This document shows positions 14,856 to 22,702 of a DNA stretch of 64,000 bases, in pieces (positions within the stretch are counted from its first letter, which is position 1; each line of letters starts with the position of its first letter). The DNA is from a virus. The notes beneath the pieces were generated by a model, which saw only the letters and a program-made list of their open reading frames with translations, was not told the DNA's origin and ran no database searches. The translations under genes and the position numbers were made by a program. The stretch spans positions 1-64,000 of the IMG/VR virus record IMGVR_UViG_3300013101_000005; one strand, 5' to 3'.

Positions 14856-15503
14856 CTAAACTCCTCTGGTAAAGAATGCCGTAAGTATATTAGGCAATCC
14901 TTGGTTTCCTGTTCCACGAATAGTGTCCTCTATGTTATCATACTCAAGCATAACGTATCCCATACGTTTCATAAATTTAATCAGTCCTCTTCTTGTAAAG
15001 TGGTGGTAGTGTTCTTCTGGCCTTAAATGTTTCCACGTAGTAAACCACTCAAAAGAAGCGTCCTTTGGATAATGGGACCACGGCACAGAGATACAAATAT
15101 ACTTACAATCAAGTTCCCTAACAAATTCAAGATCTTCAAAATGTTCTAAAGAATCAAAGAATGTTATTAGGTCATAATGTTTTCCAAGTAGGTCCTCTGC
15201 CTTTGCAACACCAAAGGGCAATGGGTATCCACTTATGTCATACCCATACGGCTTCATCCCTTGTCTACGGCATGTTTCTAAAAAATCCCCATTACCGTAC
15301 CCAACATCAAGAACAGTTTTATAGTGTATGTCCATAAAATTTCTAATAAAGTGCAACCGTAGTAATGACATTGCTGTTGTCTGCCATCCGTAAGAATCAT
15401 AACGTTCTTTTACATATGTTTCATCATATACAAAAGGTTTTGGATTCACAAGATGTATAACCTCATCCTCACTTATTACATATTTATGCCCATTAACCTC
15501 CAT
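14856..15503 (-). CDS. Class I SAM-dependent methyltransferase
   Basis: A 215-aa protein. Motif I is VLDVGYGNGDFL near residue 64, with an acidic post-I position in YGYDIS. LITFFDSLEHFEDL, near residue 113, is a typical motif IV region of the Methyltransf_23/11 type. SVPWSHYP and a final helix complete the Rossmann core. The substrate is probably a small molecule or glycan rather than DNA (inference, from relatives in sugar and lipid pathways). Confidence 0.82.
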   Translation of the reverse strand: MEVNGHKYVISEDEVIHLVNPKPFVYDETYVKERYDSYGWQTTAMSLLRLHFIRNFMDIHYKTVLDVGYGNGDFLETCRRQGMKPYGYDISGYPLPFGVAKAEDLLGKHYDLITFFDSLEHFEDLEFVRELDCKYICISVPWSHYPKDASFEWFTTWKHLRPEEHYHHFTRRGLIKFMKRMGYVMLEYDNIEDTIRGTGNQGLPNILTAFFTRGV

Positions 15504-15504
15504 A

Positions 15505-15726
15505 CTACTCTCCTACAAAAGCGCAGACTTGCACTTTAATTTCATCTGGGTTATCTGTGTTTAAGAGTATATAATCAAAATTGCAACAGGTTGCTTTTAA
15601 ATTATTGCTTGTCATATATTGCACTTCTTCTATTTCTTTAAAGTCTAGTGTGGCACCACACATCATACACTCACCGTTTTTCATTACTTCTTTTGTTGTG
15701 TAAATTTTACTATTAATCAATCGCAT
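15505..15726 (-). CDS. Cys-containing hypothetical protein
   Basis: A 73-aa protein with CMMC near residue 20 and CC near 47, suggesting a zinc site. No known family. It lies directly upstream of the methyltransferase. Confidence 0.5.
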   Translation of the reverse strand: MRLINSKIYTTKEVMKNGECMMCGATLDFKEIEEVQYMTSNNLKATCCNFDYILLNTDNPDEIKVQVCAFVGE

Positions 15727-15736
15727 TTTGTTCTCC

Positions 15737-16168
15737 TTAGAGAGACATTAATTTCTTCTTCATTAACTTCTTTAGTTCTTTATCTGTTAGTTCCTCTAAA
15801 ATAGTGTCTTTCATGTTTGCTATACGTTTCTTTGTTTTTTCTGGAAAGTATAGAGTATCATCAAAGATATAATCAAGGGTCTGAGTAACCCTATCCCGCA
15901 TCATATTTTTAATTTCTTTATCCTTAAGAAAATCTGTACTTGTAAAAACTTCTTTAAGTTTAGTAAGAACAATACCATCAAGTTCCTCTACAATAGCTTC
16001 ATCTTCATATATACTCTCTATTGCACCATCAACCATATCATTTATCATATGCTGTTTTAAGGGGAATTTAAATTTACCTATGGAGATATACAGATCATCT
16101 GGTTCTTTCTTTGCTTTCTTTCTTGCAATAACCTTTTTACATATCTTTTTGCTTACTTTTCTAGACAT
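15737..16168 (-). CDS. Hypothetical Lys-rich protein
   Basis: A 143-aa protein with a strongly basic N-terminus (SRKVSKKICKKVIARKKAKK), then a helical core and a basic end. Its start overlaps the nuclease gene by 8 nt. A nucleic-acid-binding partner of that nuclease is conceivable but unsupported. Confidence 0.5.
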   Translation of the reverse strand: MSRKVSKKICKKVIARKKAKKEPDDLYISIGKFKFPLKQHMINDMVDGAIESIYEDEAIVEELDGIVLTKLKEVFTSTDFLKDKEIKNMMRDRVTQTLDYIFDDTLYFPEKTKKRIANMKDTILEELTDKELKKLMKKKLMSL

Positions 16169-17048
16169 TTTGTTCCTCCACGCCTAAGTACTCATTGTAC
16201 TGGTTACAGAAATAACTAACAGCGCAAAAATCTTCGCACCTAGTTCTTTTCCCCTTACGCTCCACTATCTTAAATTTATCCTTTGGGTGCTTGTCCCTGT
16301 AGTAAGCAAGAAGTATACCTGCTTCATGTTCATCGTCTGTTACTTTGGTCGCTCTTTTATTTTTTGCTTTCATAATTGCATATGTAGTTGGCTTCTCCCA
16401 TGTCTCTTCAGGAGTGCAGTATGGTAGTTTGTTGTCTGGTAAATTCTCAGAATTCTTATGTAATGCAATTCTTTTGAAAGCAAACTCTTCACATTGTAAA
16501 TCTGTCCACATAGCAATGTCTATTACCTGTGCTGGCCTTCTAGGGTAGTCCTTTGATTGCATCATCTTATATTTTGTCCAATCTCTGATGATTGCAACAA
16601 TACTTAATTTGTTTACAGGGAATCCAGCTAGTCTATATAAAAATGCTAACAGATTCAACTGTGCCTCCCATTCTGGTTTGCTATCTACCATAGTAGACCA
16701 AGCCCCCGTTACTTTGTAATCCATCAACTCACCGGGAGCCTGCCAAATATCTGCTTGACCTGACCATTCCCATTCATTTGTAGTTGTCTCTAACCTAATT
16801 TCCTGTAGATCATCTGAATGTTTGTCTTCTGCTCTCTCTAGAATTGCATGTACTGCACTTCCTAATAGAAGCCAAATCCTGTCCGTAACATCTTCTTCCA
16901 ATTCATCCCAATGTCGTTGAGTTAACCAACGCAACCTTGGAGGACTGATCATCTGTGTTACAGAGATCTTTCCTGTATAGGTGTAGGGATCCTGCTCTAT
17001 TGCTCTAACAAGAGCATTAGGCATACCAAAATTATTAGTTATTTTCAT
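16161..17048 (-). CDS. PD-(D/E)XK exonuclease, Cas4/RecB-like
   Basis: A 295-aa protein. The PD-(D/E)XK signature runs in order: GSAVHAILE with His67, GQADIW with Asp100, LMDYKV (Asp110...Lys112), and WEAQLNLLAFLY with Gln130 and Tyr138. Three C-terminal cysteines (Cys271, Cys275, Cys281 in RCEDFCAVSYFC) resemble the iron-sulfur ligands of Cas4/AddB-type nucleases; the expected N-terminal Cys is not obvious. It probably processes DNA ends in recombination or replication. No CRISPR genes are nearby. Confidence 0.8.
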   Translation of the reverse strand: MKITNNFGMPNALVRAIEQDPYTYTGKISVTQMISPPRLRWLTQRHWDELEEDVTDRIWLLLGSAVHAILERAEDKHSDDLQEIRLETTTNEWEWSGQADIWQAPGELMDYKVTGAWSTMVDSKPEWEAQLNLLAFLYRLAGFPVNKLSIVAIIRDWTKYKMMQSKDYPRRPAQVIDIAMWTDLQCEEFAFKRIALHKNSENLPDNKLPYCTPEETWEKPTTYAIMKAKNKRATKVTDDEHEAGILLAYYRDKHPKDKFKIVERKGKRTRCEDFCAVSYFCNQYNEYLGVEEQNV

Positions 17049-17409
17049 TTGGATCTTCCCAGATTTCGTACATAGTTTGTATGTACTGTGAAATGAAACT
17101 TAATAAAGGAATTCCTGCCTTTTCTGCATGTGTCCTAAGATACTTCTTCTCTTTATCAGATAGTTGGTAATCAGACCAATCACTAGGTTCGGAAACTCCA
17201 CCAGCATCGTCTATTGCCTCCACAGACAAGAGCAAGGTACCCTCATATATAGTAACATACCTATTTTCTATAACAGTGGCTGATTCTACAATTTGTCCAA
17301 ACCTATCTGTCAGTTTAACAACATAACCTGTAGGTGGATTGCCTACTTCCGGTGGACTCCACATAAAGACCATAATAAGTAGGAATCCGGATAGTATAGT
17401 ATTCTTCAT
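17035..17409 (-). CDS. Exported FN3-like protein
   Basis: A 124-aa protein with a hydrophobic N-terminus (ILSGFLLIMVFM), then an FN3-type pattern (WSPPEVG...TGYVVKL...LLLSVEAIDDAGGVSEPS) and a helical C-terminus. It belongs with the other FN3-like exported proteins at 10201, 18408 and 19448. Whether the N-terminus is a cleaved signal is unclear, since the FN3 strand begins directly after it. Confidence 0.6.
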   Translation of the reverse strand: MKNTILSGFLLIMVFMWSPPEVGNPPTGYVVKLTDRFGQIVESATVIENRYVTIYEGTLLLSVEAIDDAGGVSEPSDWSDYQLSDKEKKYLRTHAEKAGIPLLSFISQYIQTMYEIWEDPNENN

Positions 17410-17418
17410 TCTACCCTC

Positions 17419-17595
17419 TTACTCTATATATTCTATTCTTGTTTTGGTCATTTTTCCTATTAGAAATAACACATCTTTTATGGTTTTAGCCTTTTGTGAC
17501 CAAATAGTTCCATCAAGATCAGTAGATAACGAAACATCAAAATCACTATTCATTTCATCATACTGAACTTGAATCATCTTCTTATACAGCTTCAT
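17419..17595 (-). CDS. Hypothetical small protein
   Basis: A 58-aa protein beginning MKLYKKMIQVQYDEM. The ATG at 17595 overlaps the upstream stop (TAATG) and has GGGAG about 8 nt upstream. No motif recognised. Confidence 0.5.
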   Translation of the reverse strand: MKLYKKMIQVQYDEMNSDFDVSLSTDLDGTIWSQKAKTIKDVLFLIGKMTKTRIEYIE

Positions 17596-17798
17596 TATGT
17601 TGTCTCCCACATTTTTTTAAAGCCCTTTGGAAATCCTGTTTTCTTTTCTTTTTTAGCTAGATCTGTTCCAATATCTACATATATAAACCCATCTGTATTG
17701 TTTGTACTAGTTACTGTGTAACTTACATCCCACTGGGCATTCCAACCACTTGCAGGCATAGGTATTCTATTAATTGGTACATTAGGAACAGAAGGCAT
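17595..17798 (-). CDS. Hypothetical small protein
   Basis: A 67-aa protein: Pro-rich start (PSVPNVPINRIPMP), a beta-like centre and a basic end. No known domain. Confidence 0.5.
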   Translation of the reverse strand: MPSVPNVPINRIPMPASGWNAQWDVSYTVTSTNNTDGFIYVDIGTDLAKKEKKTGFPKGFKKMWETT

Positions 17799-17814
17799 TA
17801 TATTCTCCCTGTGC

Positions 17815-18005
17815 TTAAATGTGTTTCCACACCTTTCTATTAACTATATAACTTATATGTCCTCTGCTGACATGCATAAGTTGTGCCAATTCCTCCTGTA
17901 TATATTCTTTATTTAAATAAGCCTTTCTAATAAATAAAACATCGTCTTCGGTTAACTTAGCACATTTAAACGGTTTTTTATATTTTTATATTTTTTACAC
18001 TTCAT
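17815..18005 (-). CDS. Small HTH DNA-binding protein needing a -1 frameshift
   Basis: A start ATG at 18005 overlaps the upstream stop as ATGA and reads a short Lys-rich peptide, with a stop after 17 codons. In the -1 frame the sequence continues as a clear helix-turn-helix: KLTEDDVLFIRKAYL, EELAQLMHVSRGHISYIV, ending in KVWKH, like common small phage HTH proteins. The HTH frame has no start codon of its own upstream of the domain. The two frames join exactly at an A AAA AAC heptamer. Either programmed -1 frameshifting, a natural mutation or a homopolymer sequencing error explains it. The joined product is about 63 aa, a likely transcription regulator. Confidence 0.6.
17973..17979 (-). other. 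Candidate -1 slippery site A AAA AAC
   Basis: On the minus strand the codons ATA AAA AAC contain the classical X XXY YYZ heptamer in the zero frame of the 18005 start. A slip of -1 here joins it to the HTH frame. Only a weak imperfect stem follows directly, so a downstream stimulator is not evident. Confidence 0.45.
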
Positions 18006-18199
18006 ATTAATTCTCTTGTTCCTGTATAAGTACACTCAGAGTTAAGACACTTTATACCTAATAAAACAGCCGTACCCTCTAGTACCCACATATTTTGTAC
18101 AGTAGTATAGGTTCCACAAACAGGACAGCATTGATTAGAAAATAATTCTGATGCTAATATAAATTTTGATTCCTTTATTTTTTCCTTCGGTTTTCCCAT
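18002..18199 (-). CDS. Small zinc-ribbon protein
   Basis: A 65-aa protein with CCPVCG near residue 24 and later cysteines in KCLNSECTY, which fits a treble-clef or ribbon zinc site. It overlaps the upstream Lar-like gene by 25 nt and the frameshifted HTH gene by ATGA. Confidence 0.6.
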   Translation of the reverse strand: MGKPKEKIKESKFILASELFSNQCCPVCGTYTTVQNMWVLEGTAVLLGIKCLNSECTYTGTRELI

Positions 18200-18405
18200 G
18201 CTACACTTGCTTTCTTTTTTACGGCAGATTCTGTTTTAGCCTCTACCATACCTGTTCTTGGATTAACTAAACACTTTTTGTTCTCACATCCTACATAACA
18301 ACAAAAGCCCAGATAACCTTTCATGGTCATAGCTCTGGGCTTTGCTTTACAAAAGGGACAAGGTGTTGCTCCTTTTAAGATGCTTTTGTCTTTATTAGTT
18401 TTCAT
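18175..18405 (-). CDS. Lar-like restriction alleviation protein
   Basis: A 76-aa protein. The spacing PCPFCKAKPRAM..., GCENKKC, then a helix ending AWENRRKK matches the Lar family zinc ribbon (PCPFCG...C..C...W.R). The rac-prophage Lar protein relieves type I restriction by affecting host modification; phage homologues are often annotated by similarity only. Along with the methyltransferases it suggests an anti-restriction toolkit. Confidence 0.65.
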   Translation of the reverse strand: MKTNKDKSILKGATPCPFCKAKPRAMTMKGYLGFCCYVGCENKKCLVNPRTGMVEAKTESAVKKKASVAWENRRKK

Positions 18406-18407
18406 CC

Positions 18408-19448
18408 CTACCTTACTCTGTATGGCTTACCCGGTTTACTTGGAGGATCTACATCTGGGAATGGAGGAGCATAAGGTTCCGATTCTGGAGAAAAAGGTCC
18501 TTGTCTGCTTTCTGCATCCCTTCCTGCAACTCTGATCCATTGTGTAACTCCTGCAATTCCTGTATATGTAATTGAAGTTGTTTCTGTAACAGCATATGCT
18601 ACCCAATTAGGATTCCTTGCTGTTTTTACTTCTGCTATATATTGTACCACAGGTGTTCCTGTTGTTGGTGCTGTCCAAGTATATCTAGTATCTACAGGTA
18701 TATCTTCTGGTGGATCTACTGGCCCTAGAGGAAGATGTCCAAAATTGAAATTTTGAGCTACTTCAGCTTCAGTTAATTCTCTATCAAAAAGACCAAAGAA
18801 GTAAAAAGTACCTAACCAAGGTCTATCATTTGATTGTTCATTAGCTAGAGCAAAATAGTAATCTCCCCAGTTGTTAATAATACCTGCGTTAGAAGCAGAT
18901 GCAACTTTTGTGCCATTAACAAAAAGGGTAGTTACATTTAATGTGCTTCGTGTAATTACAATATGTATTAGTCCGGAACCGGCACTACTCGTCACTCCCG
19001 GCATACCATATACATCTGTAACAGAGGTTCTTATTCTAACTTCTAATTCTGATACTGCTTGTCCAACAACAAAGTTACCACCACCCGGATAACCATTTAA
19101 AGAGTAAGCCGCTATTCTAGCTGGGCCACTTTGTGTATAATTTCCTGGTTCTACCCATAATTCAACAGAGAACTCGCCAGTTGATTCTATTGTAGATATC
19201 CACCATGGACGTATTGAGGATGCAATTTTAGTAGGGGAATTTATAGTTAATCCCCCACCAAGCACCCAAGATACATTTGTTGGATCAGCAATTGTCAAAT
19301 GTATTGGAACAGGGGAAACAGCAACATCCTGAACTATGTTCCCTGTCCCCTCTGAAAACCAATACATAGACAAGATACCATCATCGACTCTTTCCTGAGC
19401 AAGTAATGGTGATGCAAGTAATAATAAAAATACTAATAACTGTTTCAT
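18408..19448 (-). CDS. Secreted LamG-like plus FN3 protein
   Basis: A 346-aa protein. Signal peptide MKQLLVFLLLLASPLLAQ with an A-x-A-like end. Residues about 25-245 form a concanavalin/LamG-type lectin domain (GEFSVELWVEPGN, LFVNGTKVAS, FGLFDRELTEAEVAQNF). Residues about 255-330 are an FN3 domain, and the C-terminus is PPSKPGKPYRVR. LamG domains commonly bind glycans. Since it carries an export signal it likely acts at the cell surface rather than in the virion. It overlaps the upstream FN3 gene by 1 nt. Confidence 0.78.
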   Translation of the reverse strand: MKQLLVFLLLLASPLLAQERVDDGILSMYWFSEGTGNIVQDVAVSPVPIHLTIADPTNVSWVLGGGLTINSPTKIASSIRPWWISTIESTGEFSVELWVEPGNYTQSGPARIAAYSLNGYPGGGNFVVGQAVSELEVRIRTSVTDVYGMPGVTSSAGSGLIHIVITRSTLNVTTLFVNGTKVASASNAGIINNWGDYYFALANEQSNDRPWLGTFYFFGLFDRELTEAEVAQNFNFGHLPLGPVDPPEDIPVDTRYTWTAPTTGTPVVQYIAEVKTARNPNWVAYAVTETTSITYTGIAGVTQWIRVAGRDAESRQGPFSPESEPYAPPFPDVDPPSKPGKPYRVR

Positions 19449-19792
19449 TATTGTACTCTATAGGGCTTTCCTGGCTTGCTTGGAGGACCAAAATCTATAA
19501 TTTCAATATCTGAAATATCAGAGAATTCCCCCTGATTGTTAAAAATATCTACTCCAGCAACTTGTATCTGATAGGGTACAAGAGCATCTGCTGTAAATTC
19601 AAAATAAACAGTGTCTACTACGGTTGTAGAGAAAAGAACAGTGTCTTTATATAACTCTACTGTGTATGTCACCGCAACTGCACCAGAGTCCGGTACGTCC
19701 CATGAGAAAGCCATTGTCCCACTTGTTTGTGCCACAGCAGTTCCTGTGAATAAAACCAGTACAACCAATCCTAATAATAGTCTTTTAATCAT
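19448..19792 (-). CDS. Secreted FN3 protein
   Basis: A 114-aa protein: signal peptide (LLLGLVVLVLFTGTAVAQ) and one FN3-like domain (WDVPDSG...TYTVELY...YQIQVAGVD). It ends PPSKPGKPYRVQ, the same tail as its downstream neighbour. It probably arose by duplication with the C-terminal part of that neighbour. Confidence 0.72.
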   Translation of the reverse strand: MIKRLLLGLVVLVLFTGTAVAQTSGTMAFSWDVPDSGAVAVTYTVELYKDTVLFSTTVVDTVYFEFTADALVPYQIQVAGVDIFNNQGEFSDISDIEIIDFGPPSKPGKPYRVQ

Positions 19793-19892
19793 TTTAATCT
19801 CCTATTCTGTATTATTTAACAACTAGTCTATATATATAACACCTTATTTTACTTTTTGGAACAAGGCTTGATTTATGAAGTCTTTTCTATTT

Positions 19893-20528
19893 TTAACATT
19901 TAATAAATGCTCCTGTAAGGTGTTTGTCATCAACTTTATAACACTCATGCACTGTGTAAGCATGTTTTAAAAACAGAGCAGATAGTGTTTTGTCATTCCA
20001 ATATGTTTTATGGTTAGGGCTACCCAATTGTCTCTCCCAAGGAATAGATATAATAAACATTCCACCAGGTTTTAATATTCTTGACATTTGTTCCATAGCT
20101 AAGTCAATATCTTCTTTAAAAAGATGTTCTAACATATGAAAAGACATCACTGTATCAAAGGACTCTTCATCAAAGTGTTTATTCAATTCTAATACATTAG
20201 AGCATACCATTGATGTTTTTTCTTTAGCTTCTTTTGTAGCATGTTCCTTTATCTTATTAAACCTATCTATAGCTGCTTGGTTTAAATTAACCCCAACTGC
20301 TTTTATTACTTTAGGATTTTCTGCTGCTATAAGAGTTGTAGCAGAATGCCCAGACCCTATATCTATAATGTTACCATAAATAAATGTTTCATATCTTTGT
20401 ATAGCTTTTACATTTGGGTGCTCTCTAATTAGAAGGAGCACAGAGCTATCTTCTATGTCTGTATTTGTTACATAATATTCTTCTGCATATTTTTCTGTAG
20501 AAGATACCGTTGTGTCTTTAGTGAACAT
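19893..20528 (-). CDS. SAM-dependent methyltransferase (Methyltransf_11 type)
   Basis: A 211-aa protein. Motif I IIDIGSGHSATTL near residue 54, FDTVMSFHMLEHL near 124 and ILKPGGMFIISIPW near 151 are the standard three signatures. It is the downstream end of a run of sugar-type enzymes (sulfotransferase, glycosyltransferases, further methyltransferases), so a glycan or lipid substrate is most likely. Confidence 0.85.
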   Translation of the reverse strand: MFTKDTTVSSTEKYAEEYYVTNTDIEDSSVLLLIREHPNVKAIQRYETFIYGNIIDIGSGHSATTLIAAENPKVIKAVGVNLNQAAIDRFNKIKEHATKEAKEKTSMVCSNVLELNKHFDEESFDTVMSFHMLEHLFKEDIDLAMEQMSRILKPGGMFIISIPWERQLGSPNHKTYWNDKTLSALFLKHAYTVHECYKVDDKHLTGAFIKC

Positions 20529-20531
20529 ATT

Positions 20532-21299
20532 TTATAATTCTTCCTTATAATACAGTTCAAATAATAATGAATCTTTTTTTAGTATTTTTGCTTTAAGTTC
20601 TTCTGTATACCACGCATCTCTATTTCTATCATAATGATTAACATTATGGGCCGATAAGAAACTTTTATCAATTTTATCAGTAAGATCTAAATGATCTAAA
20701 ATTTTAGGCATTTCTTCATTTAAAGATTCAATTGTATACATTTTAGTACTTAATAATTGATCATGTTTTTCTTTAAATTCTTCTAAAGACATTGTACTAA
20801 TAATTCTTTCCCAATCTAAAAAATAGGTATATATATATTTATATGTTAACCACCCAGCATCTAGTTTCCCATTTCTTACTACTTTAAATAATCTGATACA
20901 GTTGTCATTTCTGTGTTGGTCACTTCTTGTCTTAAAGAAATCAATACCGTTTAAGGCACCAGACATAAATTGTTGGAAAGACATTTTAGGTAAGAACCCA
21001 AATAAACGATGTTCATCTAGGTGCTGCCACTCTTTTGAGTATACATATAAAGACATATACCATTCAAAAGGATTTCTAATTACACCAAAAACAAAAAAGT
21101 CAGAGAAGTCAAAAGATAAATCATGAATTATATTATTACTTTTCATATATTTTTGGTTTTTTATATAACCATCAATACCCTTTGCATATAATTCTGCTGT
21201 GCAAAATCCACCCAGTGGCTCTAGTATTCTTCTAACATATTTTGAAGCTGTTTTTTGGAAATATATAAAAACAAATTTGTTCTTTTTATCTATGAGCAT
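20532..21299 (-). CDS. Sulfotransferase-family protein
   Basis: A 255-aa protein. The PAPS-binding loop is at residues about 11-22 (FIYFQKTASKYV, Lys16) and the 3'-phosphate motif at about 71-84 (GVIRNPFEWYMSLY, Arg74 and Ser82). This is the layout of cytosolic-type and glycan sulfotransferases, which move sulfate from PAPS to a hydroxyl or amine. The acceptor is unknown; the neighbouring glycosyltransferases suggest a sugar. It overlaps the upstream GT9 gene by 10 nt. Sulfotransferases are uncommon in phages. Confidence 0.78.
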   Translation of the reverse strand: MLIDKKNKFVFIYFQKTASKYVRRILEPLGGFCTAELYAKGIDGYIKNQKYMKSNNIIHDLSFDFSDFFVFGVIRNPFEWYMSLYVYSKEWQHLDEHRLFGFLPKMSFQQFMSGALNGIDFFKTRSDQHRNDNCIRLFKVVRNGKLDAGWLTYKYIYTYFLDWERIISTMSLEEFKEKHDQLLSTKMYTIESLNEEMPKILDHLDLTDKIDKSFLSAHNVNHYDRNRDAWYTEELKAKILKKDSLLFELYYKEEL

Positions 21300-22150
21300 C
21301 CTAATTCCTTTATTGCCATTTCTCTATGATTTTTCCATTGGTTACTTAATGTTTTTTGTTCATTCTCTGCATGTACTTCTAGTTTGTCTAGTGATAACCA
21401 AAAGGGTAGTGCTTGATGAATTGGGGTTGCTGTCCATAATGATATTAGTTTTTTATTAAAAGCACCAGCGATATGCATTACAACCGAATCTATTGCAATA
21501 ACCTCACTTGCAGAAGCAACGAGTGCTTTTGTTAGATTCATATCATCTATATTTATCTTTGTAGAGAATTCAAGGGAAGTACTACCTAGTTCAATTATAG
21601 TCTGCCCTTTTTCATACTTATCTCTGCAATAATTATAAACAAAAAGGAACATATCCTTTGTTAGTATTTTCCCTGTATTTCCTGGTGATATGTGTATTAC
21701 AATACTTTCATTATGACCACCAATAGACATGGCGTTTGCAAAGGAAGGTAGGTGAAGTCCAAGTTCTGTCTTAAACTCATCCCCTTTTAATTGTATTCCC
21801 ATATCTTCTGCAAATCTATAAATCTTGTGCATTCTCCAATCTTTATAACCATGTGGTGAATTGCATAAAATTGTTTTAGCTTCTAGTTTTTTTGCAAAAG
21901 TCGCTCCTTCAATTGCTATTCTCTGTAGTCCAGCACTAAAGGGGATTTCCCAAGGGTCTGACAGAATTGGATGTACATTAAATCCATATTCAAGTCCTTG
22001 AAATAATTCTACAGAGGTTTGTCCAAATCTTTTTAAGGTAGCTATATGTACTTCTGTGTCTGGATGCATCTTTTGATATTTTGCAAAAGAGGGGGTTAGC
22101 ATAACACTATCACCAAGTCCGTTACCTGTTAAAAACAAAACTTTTTTCAT
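21290..22150 (-). CDS. Glycosyltransferase family 9-like protein
   Basis: A 286-aa protein with the heptosyltransferase layout: KKVLFLTGNGLGDSVMLTPSF at the N-terminus, a central HISPGNTGK element, and near residue 230 ALVASASEVIAIDSVVMHIAGAF (the D-s-x-x-x-H-x-A acceptor/donor motif). GT9 enzymes usually add heptose or similar sugars to lipopolysaccharide core. The ATG at 22150 (ATGA overlap, GGAGAG upstream) is preferred over a more distal start. Confidence 0.83.
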   Translation of the reverse strand: MKKVLFLTGNGLGDSVMLTPSFAKYQKMHPDTEVHIATLKRFGQTSVELFQGLEYGFNVHPILSDPWEIPFSAGLQRIAIEGATFAKKLEAKTILCNSPHGYKDWRMHKIYRFAEDMGIQLKGDEFKTELGLHLPSFANAMSIGGHNESIVIHISPGNTGKILTKDMFLFVYNYCRDKYEKGQTIIELGSTSLEFSTKINIDDMNLTKALVASASEVIAIDSVVMHIAGAFNKKLISLWTATPIHQALPFWLSLDKLEVHAENEQKTLSNQWKNHREMAIKELGCS

Positions 22151-22701
22151 TTTACTCTCTCCATAAAGAACAGGCCACAGTCCCGTGTGTGTTTTATTTC
22201 TTTCCATTCATCTGTGATATCTAGAAATCTCATTACAGCTTTGTGAAGTTGTGGCCCAATTTTACCTTTACCTACAGTGCCATCTATAGTATAAACATCA
22301 TGAAGTACTATATACTTTTTTACCTTTTCTTGATGTATTCTTAATAAAGCACAAACATGATTGTATGTGTGCAAAGAATCTATAAATAAAAGATCTGTTT
22401 CTTCTAAGACAACCTCTAAGTCATTTGAAATAATTAATTCTAAATTTAAAGTTGTATCAGCTACTATTTCTTTTAAAACTTCCCATTCTGGCTGAGATTT
22501 AATATCCACACCAACAACCTTTTTTGGCTCACCAGCTAACCAACCATAAATAGAATTACATTTATGTACCCCTAATTCTGTAATATGATCTACTTCTTTT
22601 GCAATAGCTAATATTACATCCATATCATATATTATGGAATCTTTCAGTGGGTCTTTTTTACAAACAAGGTCATACATATCTTTAACTGATTTATTCTGCA
22701 A
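22147..22701 (-). CDS. SAM methyltransferase, Methyltransf_24/CmcI-like
   Basis: A 184-aa protein. ITELGVHKCNSIYGWL is a motif I variant; VVGVDIK, LLFIDSLHTYNHV and YIVLHDVYT follow, as in sugar O-methyltransferases of the Methyltransf_24 or cephalosporin-hydroxylase-like group. A TTG start at 22701 with AGGAG six bases upstream is preferred, giving a clean junction with the upstream gene. Confidence 0.72.
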   Translation of the reverse strand: MQNKSVKDMYDLVCKKDPLKDSIIYDMDVILAIAKEVDHITELGVHKCNSIYGWLAGEPKKVVGVDIKSQPEWEVLKEIVADTTLNLELIISNDLEVVLEETDLLFIDSLHTYNHVCALLRIHQEKVKKYIVLHDVYTIDGTVGKGKIGPQLHKAVMRFLDITDEWKEIKHTRDCGLFFMERVK

Positions 22702-22702
22702 G

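Noticed and set aside
16161-17048. Cas4-like nuclease as sign of a CRISPR system
   Set aside because: No repeat-spacer array or other cas gene is seen anywhere in the window; phages often carry such nucleases for recombination.
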